From Geosiphon pyriformis (Eukaryota > Glomeromycota > Glomeromycetes > Archaeosporales > Geosiphonaceae), in assembly GCA_016748015.1 (NCBI GenBank), contig JAAOMT010000571.1, forward strand, positions 871,095-935,094: a stretch of 64,000 bases of DNA, in the 5' to 3' direction. Below, piece after piece: positions 54,420 to 64,000 of the stretch; position 1 is the first letter of the stretch; each line of letters opens with the position of its first letter. The position numbers and the translations under genes were made by a program. A model generated the notes under the pieces. The model made no database searches. It was not told the DNA's origin and saw only the letters and a list, made by a program, of their open reading frames with translations.

Positions 54420-55640
54420 TTTGGTTGTTGTTCTATTATAATTATTGGTTCTAAATTTTGGGGAATATCTTCAGGATTAATTAAAGAGGAATGTGTACCA
54501 ATTTGTGGAATTAATGGTTCAGGATTGTTTTTGGAACAATAGTGTTTCAATCTGTCTCTATGTGCAACTTTTGCTAATATTTTGTCATCAAGTCTTAACT
54601 TGTATGATCCATTGTCTAGAATTTTGTGAATATAAAATGATCCATCCCATTTGTTTTCAAATTTCCCACTCCATTGTTTTTCAGCCTTAGTTCTGTGTAA
54701 GAGAACTTTATTTCCAACTTTAAATTCATTGGTAATAGGTGGTAATTTGTTGTCATGTCTTTCTTTTTGTTGAGCTTGGGAATGTTCAATATGAGTTGTT
54801 GCTATTCTTCTTTTTCCTTCCAGTGTACTAAGAAGAGTGTAAACTCTTCTTTAAAGTGTCTCTTGAAAGTTTTCTTCATTGATTGGTTGCACTGAATATG
54901 TTTCCACTGTGAAATTAATTGGTAATGTTGCTGTCCTTCCATAAGTAAGATCAAATGGTGTGTGTTTTGTAGTATCTTGTTTTAGTGTTCTGTATGTTAG
55001 TAACACTGATGGAATAAAGATATCCCATTCCTGCTCAAAGTCTGTTGAGACTTTGGCTAGAGATTCACACAATGTTCTATTAAAATGTTCTATAAGTCCA
55101 TTTGTTTGAGGGTGATAAGGTGATGATAGAGGTCTTTTGACATTGAACCGTTCACAAATTTCTTGTATCAAGTTGTTCACAAAATGTGTTCCTTGATCAG
55201 ATAAGAGTTCAATTAGGCATTCATGTCTACAGATAATGTCTTCATAGATGAAATTTGCTACTGATTTTGCATCTGCTCTTTGGATGGCTCTAGCTTCAAG
55301 CCATTTGGTAAGATAATTCACTGCAACTACAATATAACAATTTCCTTGGGTTGTGATAGGTAATGGTCCAACTAAATCAATTCCAACTCTGTCAAAAGGT
55401 TGTCCAACTTTGATTGGATTTAAAGATTCTGTGGGATGAGTTCCTCTTCTTTTTTGACAGCTATCACAAGATTCTACATATTGTTGAATGTTTTTTTGCA
55501 TGTAAGGCCAAAAATAATGTTCAAGGGTTCTTTGAATTGTTCCCTCTTTTCCCAAGTGTGCTGAAGACGAATCTGTGTACATGTTATATAAAATTGTTTC
55601 TTTTTCATTCTCTTGTACTAATCTGAGTGGCTGGTTTGGT
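54420..55640 (-). pseudogene. Element B integrase
   Basis: The zinc module SSAHLGKEGTIQRTLEHYFW, then CDSCQKRR, is complete. The core has GIDLVGPLP (Asp), LLSDQGTHFVN (Asp) and TNGLIEHFNRTL (Glu) with 35 residues between the last two, so DD35E is intact in the 243-codon frame 55,582-54,851. A stop at 54,851 at an Arg or Gln position is followed by the C-terminal part: VGNKVLLHRTKAEKQWSGKF and GSYKLRLDDKILAKVAHRDR, a GPY/F-like module. The protein ends IIIIEQQPNLN near 54,420. No chromodomain is seen. Confidence 0.9.
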
Positions 55641-56345
55641 TTCTGTGATTTTTATAATAGATTTTGTTCTGGTATATGAAATATTGTTTTGATTGGTGTT
55701 GTAAGCAGTGTTTTTCACTTGGAGACCAGTTTTCTGGCATGGTAAGAGTCTTCAAATAATTTTTAAGATTGCTGTAATTTCTGGGATCTATTCTTGTTTG
55801 GTTATTTTGTTGGTAAGTTGGTAAGTTGTGGTAGAATTGTTGTTGGTATTAATCTTATCTCATTCTTGAAAGGCTATCAACATTGGTATGTAGTTTTTCT
55901 GGTTTGTAATATACAATATATCTGTAGTCTGCTAGGAAGTCATTTCATTGAGACTGTTTGGCACTTTGTTCAGTTTTCTTTTTATTGAGCCATTTGAGGC
56001 CAATGTTGTCTGTTATTATGTCAAATTCTTTTCCATTTTTCAGATATTGTTGAAAATGTTTAAGAGCCCAAATAACTGCGGCAGCTTCTAATTCAGTTAA
56101 GCCGTATTTTAGTTCTGTTGGTTTGAGTGTTCTACTAGTATAAGCGATGACTTGTTCTTGCTCCTTTTCATCTATTTGTGATAAGATAACACCAAATGCT
56201 ATGTGTGAAGCATCAGTGGCTAGTTGAAATCGTTTGTTGAAGTCTGGGTAAGCAAGAACTGGAGCTGTTGTCAGTTTTGTTTTGAGAGTTTTAAATGCTT
56301 TTTGTTGTTCTTCAGTCCATTTGTATGACACATTTTTATTGGTAA
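55641..56345 (-). pseudogene. Element B RNase H and link to integrase
   Basis: The frame 56,331-55,945 reads WTEEQQKAFKTLKTKL, APVLAYPDFNKRFQLATDASHIAFG (first Asp), ELKYGLTELEAAAVIWALKHF (Glu) and FDIITDNIGLKWL (Asp). All three acidic residues are present. After a stop the linker continues in another frame with YKPEKLHTNVDSLSR and a stretch rich in Gln/Asn to the integrase zinc module. The plus-strand frame 55,794-55,988 is a shadow. Confidence 0.88.
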
Positions 56346-57284
56346 GATAATTGAGTGGTTTGGCAATTTCTGAGAATTCTTTGATGAATTTTCGATAATA
56401 GGAGGCTAATTCTACAAATCCTCATAGCTCTGTGGTATTTTTTGGGGTTTGGAAGTTTTAGACAGCACTAATTGTTCCAGGATTTGGTTTGACTCCATCT
56501 TTGCTAACCATGTGTTCAAGAAAGATTAAGCTTGTTTTTCCAAAGTGATATTTCTCAATATTCAATTTTAATCCTGTTTTTCATAGTCATTGAAAAACTT
56601 CTTGCAGATGAATAAGATGGGCTTCAAAGCTTGGTAAGTATACATCAGTGTTATCAAGGTAAACAACTACTGATTGCCATAAAAGTTTTTCATATACAAC
56701 ATCCATGAGTTATTGAAATGTTGCTGGTGCATTGCAGAGTCCAAAAGGCATAACATTGAACTCATAGTTTCCTCCTTGGGTGGTGAATGCTGTTTTGAGT
56801 CAGTCTTTTGGATCCATTTCGACTTGCCAGTATCTACTTTCCAAGTCTAAAGTTGAGAAGAACTTGGCTTTTCCTAGAGCATCTAGCATGTCATCAATTC
56901 TTGGAAAAGGGTAGGCATCTCCAATTGTAATACTATTCAGTTGTCTATAATTGACACAGAATCTGATTTTTCTGTTTTTCTTTTTAACTAAAACTACTGG
57001 TGAGGCCCAAGGACTTCTTGATGGTTGAATTAATCCGTTATTGAGCATTCTTTGGACCTCTTCTCTGATAAATTGGTGGCTGGCAGGTGGCACTCAATAG
57101 GCTTGTTGACATTTGGTGGAGCATCTCCTGTATGAATCTGATGTTGAACAATGTTTGTTTTTCCCAAGTCATTGTTGTCTTTTGCAAATATATCTGCAAA
57201 TTCAGCTATCAATTGTTTCAATTGTCTTTGTTGTTGAGGTTTTAAGGAACCCATATTGATTCGAGAGAGTTTTTCTTCCAACAA
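56346..57284 (-). pseudogene. Element B reverse transcriptase
   Basis: Starts SRINMGSLKPQQQRQLKQLI and DLGKTNIVQHQIHTGDAPP, then shifts frame near 57,100 into PPASHQFIREEVQRMLNNGLI, VVLVKKKNRKIRFCVNYRQLN, YPFPRIDDML and LDLESRYWQVEMDP. A TGA at 56,800 and others follow. NVMPFGLCNAPATFQ precedes the palm VVVYLDNTDVY (about 56,672-56,640), where the second Asp of YLDD is Asn. KLNIEKYHFGKTSLIFLEH and FVELASYYRKFI end the domain. Stops at 56,712, 56,586 and 56,421 are at Arg or Gln positions. Confidence 0.9.
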
Positions 57285-57464
57285 GTGGTAGTTTTCAGTA
57301 GTGGAAATGATATTTGGATTTGGAAGTAGAGTGTGCTTTACAATTTCGATGAAATTAGAGACAATTTGAGGGTTTTCATCTTGAAAGATATTGCTGTGTA
57401 TGATTCCAATTTCTAATTTGTTTAATAAGACAATAGGGTAATTATTGGAGTTGTAGAATATAAC

Positions 57465-58640
57465 TCAAAATTTTTTCATTCCTTTGGAAATATAAACGTT
57501 TGGAATTGATATTTCATGCTTCAAACAAATTTGTTCATTGGATTCAAAGATTTGTTGGGTAGTAGTGGGTTTTGAGCAAGTGTAAATTTTGTGATGTTCT
57601 CCAAAAGATGAAATGGTAATTGGTTGAGGAAGTTGAAGAATCTGGTGAGATTTATTTTGTGTATTAAGAGCTATGTTTACTGGAACTGTAAATTGTCCAG
57701 TTGAACTGAAACCTTGAGTTTCTCTTTCACTTTTTCCCAATTGTTCTCTGTTGTTTATTAATTGTAAACTCGAAATGTTGATTAAGGGTAAGTAAATTGC
57801 TTGAGCAATTTTTTCAGCATGTTCAATTTTGAATGGTTTGTCTGTCTTATTCTGTAACATAATGGTAATGTCTCCAGTGTATTCTGCATCTATAATTCCT
57901 CCTCTAATATTGATTCCTTTGTTTGCCAATAATGATCTGGAGGCAATTTGAATCATTGCTCCTGGTGGAATTTCAAGAGCAATTTTGAGATTGATTTTTG
58001 TCAAAGATTTTGGTTGGAGAATTAAAGTATCTTTTTCTGGGTATCTTAGGTCATATCCAGCATCAATTTTGTATGCTTTTTCTGGTCTGATTCTTTGGCC
58101 ATGGTTGTCAAAATATTTAAGTTGTAGAGATGGTTGCTTTTCAAGAAGATAAATGGGAGTAGTTGGTAATTCTTCTACTAGTTCAGATACTCCAAATTCG
58201 ATTTCATTTTCATCATTCCCATCTGGCAGAGGAATGCTAAGAGCATAATATTCTAAACACCATTGGTCGTTACAAGGCATAATACATTCTTCACACAATT
58301 GAATGTTCATTTGTTCTAATTGTTGAATTTGAGCTTCTTTGGTTGGATATGTGTGGCTTGCAATTTGGTGGTATGTTTCTACTTCATCTTCATAATCAAA
58401 TCCAGCTAATTTCATGGTATACTCAATATATTCAGCTTCTTTCATTTGGTGGACATCTTCTTGGGTGGCTCCATTAATCAATGCCATTGGTAGGTTAAAA
58501 ATCATTTCAGCATTGTGAGAGTAGTGGTAAAGTTTATTGAAAGCACTGTTGTATACTGCATTAAATGGTGTTCCTCTTCTGACTTTTTTCGAAATTGATA
58601 GAGCATATTGACAGGTTTGATCACATACTCCTCCTCTCAT
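57465..58640 (-). CDS. Element B dUTPase-containing pol segment, open frame of 391 aa
   Basis: The longest open frame in the window. Residues 1-150 form an acidic, Tyr-rich region with two Cys pairs (GVCDQTC, QLCEECIMPC). Residues about 180-300 are a trimeric dUTPase with all five motifs: DAGYDLRYPE; IASRSLLANKGI; GIIDAEYTGDI (catalytic Asp and Tyr); KIAQAIYLPL; RETQGFSSTG. The enzyme hydrolyses dUTP to dUMP. The tail (300-391) links to RT. It lies between protease and RT and is probably one segment of a polyprotein, since the RT leader follows in the same frame after a stop. Element A carries the same domain in ruins. Confidence 0.85.
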   Translation of the reverse strand: MRGGVCDQTCQYALSISKKVRRGTPFNAVYNSAFNKLYHYSHNAEMIFNLPMALINGATQEDVHQMKEAEYIEYTMKLAGFDYEDEVETYHQIASHTYPTKEAQIQQLEQMNIQLCEECIMPCNDQWCLEYYALSIPLPDGNDENEIEFGVSELVEELPTTPIYLLEKQPSLQLKYFDNHGQRIRPEKAYKIDAGYDLRYPEKDTLILQPKSLTKINLKIALEIPPGAMIQIASRSLLANKGINIRGGIIDAEYTGDITIMLQNKTDKPFKIEHAEKIAQAIYLPLINISSLQLINNREQLGKSERETQGFSSTGQFTVPVNIALNTQNKSHQILQLPQPITISSFGEHHKIYTCSKPTTTQQIFESNEQICLKHEISIPNVYISKGMKKF

Positions 58641-59030
58641 TGCTATATCAATCTAATTGCATTCTTCTAATAGCATTTCTCCACATGTAAGGCAAGGTGT
58701 GTTGTCCCATTTTCCACTTCTTTTTGGAGATCCAAATCATTCTCTATGGCATGTTTTGCAAAAGTAACAGGTATGAGTTTTATATTCCTCTTCTGGAGAA
58801 ATACATGCTCCTATTGATGAAAGTTTTTTGTTGCAATCTTTGCATTTGAGTGGAATATAGGGTGGTTGTTTCTGTGGTTCTGGTATAGAATATCTAACTT
58901 TCTTTTATCCCCTTGATTCTTCAAAAATTTCTTGTTCTGTTTCTTCAGCCCAATTGGATGTTAATCCAAGAGCCATGTAGGTTTCAGTAAGTGGCATTTC
59001 TTTCTTCTCTTCAAATTCAAATACTGGAGC
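58641..59030 (-). pseudogene. Element B cysteine-rich segment
   Basis: Upstream of the dUTPase frame: IPLKCKDCNKKLSSIGAC, then CYFCKTCHRE, a stop at a Arg/Trp position, GKWDNTPCLTCGEMLLEEC, a stop, then GVCDQTC at the start of the next frame. The Cys pairs are evenly spaced like a LIM or ribbon-type zinc domain, though I recognise no exact family. An acidic linker (EFEEKKEMPLTETYMALG) precedes it. Stops at about 58,904, 58,740 and 58,657 are all simple substitutions. Element A has the first pair CKNC in the same place. Confidence 0.65.
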
Positions 59031-59440
59031 TTTTTTTGATCATTTGTTAAAGGTACCACAGGTTGCAGAGTACTATGGTATATTGTTCTTGGTATGAGAT
59101 TTTAAGTTCTTGAGTTTTCTAGTTCAGGTTTGCATTGGCCTTGAGAAGCCAATCATTTCTAACTAAAGCTTGGTATTGGGGTGCATCTATAACAAGAACT
59201 TTAACTGGAATGGTGATTCTATCAATTGAAAAAAAGAAATCATCAATTTCTCTTACTGGGGTCTTCTTCATACCATTAGCTGTGACAATAACTGTTTGAG
59301 CTGGTCTGTCTACATTTTGTTTGAGTTGTTGCATCAGCTGGTAAGTGATAATACTTCCAGCTGATCCATTATCTAAGATTAAGTGAATGGGTTTTCCTTC
59401 CATTGTAGCTTCTGTGTACATAGCAGTAATTGCTTTCTGT
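59031..59440 (-). pseudogene. Element B aspartic protease
   Basis: MYTEATMEGKPIHLILDNGSAGSIITYQLM contains the active-site Asp in D-N-G-S-A, a variant of the usual D-T/S-G. VTANGMKKTPVREIDDF forms the middle, and APQYQALVRNDWLLKANANL the end of the fold, followed by a stop at about 59,119. The domain cleaves the polyprotein. Ten residues after the end a stop sits at a probable Trp codon (LN, stop, KTQELKISYQ). The frame is the same as gag, with the stretch between them open from 59,588 in another reading. Confidence 0.8.
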
Positions 59441-61467
59441 TCATTGACTGCTGCATTACTAAGCTGAAATGGTGATTTATTTGCTTCAAATTCAAATGGA
59501 AATATGTCTGACAGATTGGCATTTTGGGCAATTTGAGCTGGTGGAATGGTGTGATTGGAAGGGTTTGATCTTGGTGCTGCAACTTCACCTTCAGAAAGTA
59601 CAGTTTGTTGAAAATCCGATTCCTCTGGTATTGTAAGATAACTGGGTTGAGTGTGATAGTGATTGGGTCTTTGCTGACCCGAATTTCAGGGAACCAACTG
59701 GTTATTTGAATTGATTCTGTTGTGGTTATTCTGCAATTGATTTTGGGGTGTGAATTGGTTATGTTGAACTAATTTTCTTACTGGTATTTGATATTGTTGA
59801 GTGGGTAGTGTCTGATATGGCTGAATTGGTAAAAGTTGTTGATATTGTTGCTGTATTGATTGTGGAGCTGGTGGATAGTAGTTTTGATTTTGTGGTCTTG
59901 GTGAATAATAGGTTGGTGGTGGAGATTGGTAATAGGATTGTTGTGATAAAAAGTAACATTGATTACTCCTGTTTTGTTGGTCTCTTTGTTATTTCCTACA
60001 ATCTCGTTTCCAGTGTCCTGGAATTCCACAATAATAACAATTTTGAGATTGGTTGTTGGATGGTAATCCAAAATTGTTTTAGTTGCATTATTGTGGGGGT
60101 TGATATCTTTGTGGTTGTTGTTGCTGTTGTTGTTGGTTTGTGAAGTAGCTTTCAACTTTTTTTGTGAGTTGGTCTATCTTCTCTTCAGCTGCTGAGCTGG
60201 TTTCTCCAATTGCAAGATTTATAAGTTTGGTGTGATTTGCTTCTTCCATTGCTATTTCATAGCTCTTTGTATGTCTAATAGCAGTTGCTAAGTTTGCTGG
60301 AGCATGTGGACAGACTTTCTTAATCAGTTTGTCTTTTAACCCTGCTATAAACTGATCCAGAATTTGAGCATCAGAATAATAGTTATTGGTTTCCAATTGT
60401 CGGATTTGTCTGAGAAGTTTGTTAAATCTTCTAAGATAGATCATAACAGTTTCAGATGTTTCTTGTTTGATATTGCGAAAGTGGTTTCTGAGAGTGATAG
60501 AGATATTGTTATCAGTGAATTGTTATAGAAAAGCATCTTTGAATGCTTGCCAGTTTTCAAATGGTTCTTCTAAGTTTTCAAATCATTTTTCTGCTGTTTC
60601 TTGGAGAAAGTAGGGAATTGCTTTGAGCATTTTTGCTGCAATCCAACCATTTGCATCTCCTGCTTTTTGAACCTTGTCAAGCCATTCTTGAGGACTGGTA
60701 TTATTGTCTTCACCAGTAAATTCTGGAATTTTTGCAATGTAAGCAGTTGCCATTTCTTCTTCATTTTCTGTAATTTCTTCTGGTTCTGATTTAGTTCCTT
60801 CACTTTCCAAGCTTTCTGAAAGATTACTTTTGTTTTTTTGTAAGTAGTCAATGATATTGGCACTTGTTAATATTGGTTCCTGCTGTTGAGTAGGGTTTCT
60901 AGGTGACTGAAAATCTTCTGGTCTGGAGAAACAGTTGAGTGGTGAATTTAGTGTTTGTGATTAAACAAGTGAAATTGGAAAGAGTGTAATAGAAAGTGAT
61001 AATTTGACACTAATTCCTTGTTCAGGTGTTTGCAAGTGTTTGGCAAGTGTCTTTTGTAGTGTTGGAGTGTTTGAAGTGGTTCTTGAGTATTGCTTCAATC
61101 TTTGTTTGCCTTTGTTGCTTGTTTCTGTTTCTGATTCAAAGTCAAAAGAGTATTTAGACTGTACTGGGTATTTTTCTTCACAATACTCAATAATGTTAAA
61201 ATTAAGTTCTTGGAAGTAGGTGGCAAGTGTTTCACTGTTCAGGTCTTCTGTTCCCAATTGTAAATAGTGCACTAAATTATTGTAGAGGTTGCTTCTAACT
61301 TCTGAGATGTTGTAGTTTCCAAAAAGATAATTGTTGATGCGGTTTTTAATGTATTGGTATACTGATTTCTTAACAACTTCAATTCCGTCTGGAATGTTGA
61401 ATCTTTGCTTGCAGTGGGTGTAAATTGACTGGTAATACTCTAGAGTTGCTGTGTCTGGTGTGGTCAC
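59441..61467 (-). pseudogene. Element B gag
   Basis: ATG at 61,467, about 30 bp after the primer site. Residues 1-168 (to 60,961) are an open N-terminal domain (YYQSIYTHCKQRFNIPDG). After a stop the capsid-like domain has FTGEDNNTSPQEWLDKVQKAG, IPYFLQETAEK (stop at a Trp position), FKDAFL, then YLRRFNKLLRQIRQLE and EEANHTKLINLA. A long Gln run follows (60,088-60,130), then a complete zinc knuckle C-YY-C-GIPG-H-WKRD-C at about 60,000-60,041, and a Gln/Pro/Asn-rich tail up to the protease. Most of gag is in one frame with four to six stops. Confidence 0.85.
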
Positions 61468-61497
61468 TACTTTGAATTTGTTGTTGCTGTGTTATTT

Positions 61498-61513
61498 CCG
61501 TGGAAGAGCACCA
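61498..61513 (-). other. Primer binding site of element B
   Basis: Minus strand TGGTGCTCTTCCACGG starts two bases after the 5' LTR. Its complement CCGTGGAAGAGCACCA reads as a tRNA 3' end: T-stem end CCGTG, acceptor GAAGAGC, discriminator A, CCA. The tRNA would start GCTCTTC. I cannot name its amino acid. Confidence 0.8.
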
Positions 61514-62107
61514 AATGTTACTGGAGGTTTTTGGTCTCTTTTCTTAAATGTTGGTAATGTTGATTTGCTGTGAATTTACGTTTTCAGAAAGTAGTTGAAC
61601 CTCCAATAACTGAATTTATCTTCAAATTATCTTCTATAATCTGAACTGTTGGGCTTATAAGTGGAATGGCCAATTCCTTGCCAGTTATTTTATGTAGTTA
61701 CGTTATAGTAAACGTCAACTCTTTCCCAGGAATTGCTCGTCTGAAAGCTCACTAAAATGTGTAGTTACTTTGCTGTGAAAGTCAACTCTTCTACAGGAAT
61801 CTTGTCTGTAGGCTACCCTAATGATTGTAATAAGAAAAAAAAATAAAAAAATAAAAAAAATGTAAAAGAAATAGGATTTTATCAAGAGAAACGTTTTCTA
61901 TCCAGGCCTGGAGTCACTAACAGTTTACTGAAATTGGTAGTTAATTAATTTCAAAATGTTAGTTGAGTTTTGAGGATTTTCCAAGTGCAATAATTAAAGA
62001 ATTTGGTTTTTTGAATTATTTGATATTTATTTCTTTTTGTGTGTATAGGAATGATTCTAAGTGATAAATCTAAAGTAAGATACATTTTCCAAAAGAGAAA
62101 AGCTCTT

Positions 62108-62115
62108 CTTTTATA
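62108..62115 (-). promoter_or_regulatory. TATA box of element B
   Basis: TATAAAAG on the minus strand, placed mid-LTR upstream of AAGAGCTTTT. Same position and sequence as in the solo LTR at 30,201. Probable start of the U3/R border. Confidence 0.65.
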
Positions 62116-62250
62116 CAACTTGTTGTAGTACTAGTCTATGAACTTGCACTTTTTCTCTTTGCTCAAATTTCGGTGAATTAAAGATACATTTTGATGAACT
62201 ACAAGTTATTTCACTGAACTATTGATTAATTTGGGTAAACTATTCATAAT

Positions 62251-62321
62251 TTCGGCGAATTTCTGTAAATTTCGGCGAATTTTTTATAAATTTCGGCGAA
62301 TTTCTGTAAATTTTGGTGAGT
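62251..62321 (-). repeat. Short tandem repeats in the LTR, unit 20-21 bp
   Basis: TTCGGCGAATTT recurs at about 62,251, 62,271 and 62,292, with a worn copy at 62,311. The 3' LTR shows the same array at 53,298-53,365. The unit keeps CpG sites in a CpG-poor window and contains a near-palindrome TTCGGCGAA. Probably a U3 regulatory array, by inference. Confidence 0.65.
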
Positions 62322-62528
62322 TTTTGAATGTTACAAAGTTCAGGGTATTGTGTAATTTGATCATCCTACTTTCTGTTATACTAATTAGATTATTTTAATT
62401 GAATTGTGATATGTGATGATTGATTAAATAATAAATGATAATTTGAAATGATATTAATATACTGATTAATTATAGAAATTATAAGAGTAATTTCATGCTA
62501 ATTAATAGCTAAAATTCTACTGGTAACA

Positions 62529-64000
62529 ATGGAACCAAGTAAAAATAGACTATCAGAAGATGCATGGAAGAGAGGTTTACCAACCACATCTATCCAAGTT
62601 TTTCTACCAAAAGCCAGAGGTCTGGAAACAGGTGCAGACTTTTTCTCATAAATTTTGGTCAATCTAAACTTATTTTGGGCTGAGAGAGGAGCCCTCTTGC
62701 TCTTAGGAATAGAGGATGCACCAGCTGATTTACAAACCAAATTCAAGTGACCTAGGGAATTGCAAACAGAATATAAAGGGGTAATCAAACACAACCAGTG
62801 GAAACCAATGTCTTTTATGACTGGTGTATTAGTCACAACCTGAGTCATGTCATCTTCAGAACCAAAACACACAGTAACACATTATGTGCAAGTATAATTA
62901 ACAGAGTTGTGTTTGATCAAATATGTTTTCCCACCCACAGAACCAATAAAATCCCATAAATCATGAGCTGTTGTTTTCATAGAAAGAGTGTAAAACAACA
63001 CCCTAAATTTATCCCTAATATCCCATATCTGTTTATTGATGTTAGCTTTGACCACACGAACCACATTTTTACTAATGAGAATTGACCATTCAGCAGCCAA
63101 CAGATCAGCCTGACTCTGATCTTCCAATTTGATGATCGTTTTTTGCCACAAACCCACCAGTTGCATTTTGATTATTTTAATTTGTCCAAATACAGACACA
63201 GCTATGCACACAGCCTCAATAGAAGTTCACACAGGAATTTTTTTTAACACAATTGTCTGATTTGTATGGTTGTTTACAGGGCACTTGAGATCAGTGTTTA
63301 CTACAATACCACAATTATTTGCCAACTTCCCAGCAGCCATCATTGCCTTTTCCGAAGTGAAAGTCACATGAATAATTCCACCAAATTTTGAGAAAGTAGA
63401 AGCCCTCTCAAAACTATTCACACTTGAAAAAATTTTTCTGATAAAACTCAATTTTTCCTGAGAAAACTTCCCAGTGATGACCACAAGATTAATATCTAAA
63501 GCAAAAGATTTGTGAACAGGCACTTGAACAGACAGTTTGATAGGTAAAAGAGGTGGGAGAAGAAAAAAATCGTCTAACATGTCACCATCTGTATTGACAG
63601 AACCATAATCAATCACACCTAAAGGCTTTCTTAACACTTTTTTGGTCTTTACATACAAACTCTTTGGTGTTCGATTAGGATTCCCTTCCGCAAAAGCACT
63701 ATTCTCACCATAGTCAACACTGGTTTCTTTAACCAAACACTCCTCCTCCATATCAATACTCTCAGACTCAGTAGTGTCACCTGTTTCAGAACTCCATGAA
63801 CGAGCACCAGGAGCTTTAGCAGCAACCCCTTTATTATCAATATCTTTTCCCAATACACCTCCCTTCCTCTTCTTTCTCAATACAACTATCTTGAAACCAT
63901 TCTCAGAATTAAAAACTTTAATAGTCTTCTTTATAACAGCAATAACAGGGCCAACAGTAGTCTTGTAATTGAAAAACAGTTTTGATTTATCATATTGAAT
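62529..64000 (-). pseudogene. LINE L5 ORF1, N-terminal part (runs off the right edge)
   Basis: Open from the right edge (VIKKTIKVFNSENGFKIVVL) through a basic stretch (RKKRKGG), an acidic Ser/Glu stretch (TTESESIDMEEE), DYGENSAFAEG, and the common block KSFALDINLVVITGKFS, VNSFERASTFSKFGGI. Stops at about 63,225 (Gly or Arg position) and 62,880 separate it from the RRM-like part MQLVGLWQKTIIKLEDQSQADLLA and TTAHDLWDFIGSVGGKTYLI. The zinc knuckle reads CNSLGHLNLVC, lacking the first Cys spacing. Ends at element B (LLGSI). Confidence 0.85.

Larger units (their letters stand above)
52762..62528 (-). mobile_element. Ty3/gypsy-type LTR retrotransposon B with dUTPase, nearly intact structure
   Basis: A full-length minus-strand element: 5' LTR 61,516-62,528, primer site, gag, protease, cysteine-rich segment, dUTPase, RT, RNase H, integrase, 3' ORF, polypurine tract, 3' LTR 52,762-53,576. 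Target duplication ATGG at 52,758-52,761 and 62,529-62,532. The two LTRs are almost identical apart from an assembly gap, so this insertion is much younger than element A. About a dozen stops and a few frameshifts still interrupt gag-pol. Confidence 0.92.
61516..62528 (-). repeat. 5' LTR of element B
   Basis: 1,013 bp in full, ends TGTTACC...GTAACA. It carries a TATA box at 62,108-62,115 (minus TATAAAAG) and three or four 20-21-bp repeats containing TTTCGGCGAA (62,251-62,321). It is nearly identical to the 3' LTR outside the gap there, and homologous to the solo LTRs and to the AT-decayed relic at 19,309-27,036. Confidence 0.92.
46576..64000 (-). mobile_element. LINE copy L5, interrupted by a solo LTR and by gypsy element B
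   Basis: A minus-strand LINE whose T-rich tail end is at about 46,576 and whose ORF1 runs off the right edge. ORF1 is split by element B (52,762-62,528) and ORF2 by a solo LTR (47,364-48,346). Skipping both restores a continuous ORF1-ORF2 order. The ORF1 block DYGEN and the KSFALDINL region tie it to L1. Its RT keeps both catalytic Asp codons, unlike the other four copies, but frameshifts and stops remain. Confidence 0.88.

Noticed and set aside
59808-60143. Plus-strand 111-aa Val-rich frame
   Set aside because: It is the antisense of the Gln/Asn/Thr-rich gag tail of element B; Val/Ile codons arise from reversed Asn/Thr/Gln codons.

Overview
The window is AT-rich eukaryotic DNA made almost entirely of retrotransposons, layered inside one another. 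I see no intact host gene, tRNA, rRNA or CRISPR array. The non-LTR ORF1 and ORF2 proteins and the gag-pol type resemble the repeat families that fill genomes of arbuscular mycorrhizal fungi (Glomeromycotina, Rhizophagus/Gigaspora-like). That assignment comes from recalled protein resemblance plus base composition and was not tested by a search.

Layout. Five copies of APE-type non-LTR (LINE) elements, each with ORF1 (RNA-binding, zinc knuckle) and ORF2 (endonuclease, reverse transcriptase, RNase H, C-terminal zinc finger), make the framework: L1 (+, left edge to about 16,560), L2 (+, 19,841-26,648), L3 (+, 28,432 to about 36,020), L4 (-, 38,781-45,694) and L5 (-, 46,576 to right edge). Two long Ty3/gypsy-type LTR elements sit inside ORF1 of two of them. 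Element A (+, 394-10,558) is in L1 with a 4-bp target duplication GCAC. Element B (-, 52,762-62,528) is in L5 with duplication ATGG. Solo LTRs of the B family lie in L3 (29,849-30,819) and L5 (47,364-48,346).

Between the LINEs are deserts of extreme AT content (16.56-19.84, 26.65-28.43, 36.02-38.78 and 45.69-46.58 kb). Parts can be decoded. One is a B-family LTR decayed mainly by C-to-T and G-to-A change and split by L2 (19,309-19,840 plus 26,649-27,036). Another is a decayed gypsy reverse transcriptase and RNase H (37,496-38,690). The deserts may be one or more ancient gypsy elements that later took LINE insertions. Two very short 5'-truncated LINE tails (18,680-18,780 and 36,668-36,731) also sit in them.

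How the parts work together. The LTR elements encode gag, protease, a cysteine-rich segment, a dUTPase-like domain, reverse transcriptase, RNase H, integrase and an uncharacterised protein just before the 3' LTR. The LINEs would nick DNA with the ORF2 endonuclease and copy their RNA in place. Nearly every coding region is broken, mostly by stops at positions expected to be Trp, Gln or Arg, as expected of C-to-T/G-to-A decay. The only clearly open long frames are the element B dUTPase-region protein and its 3' ORF.
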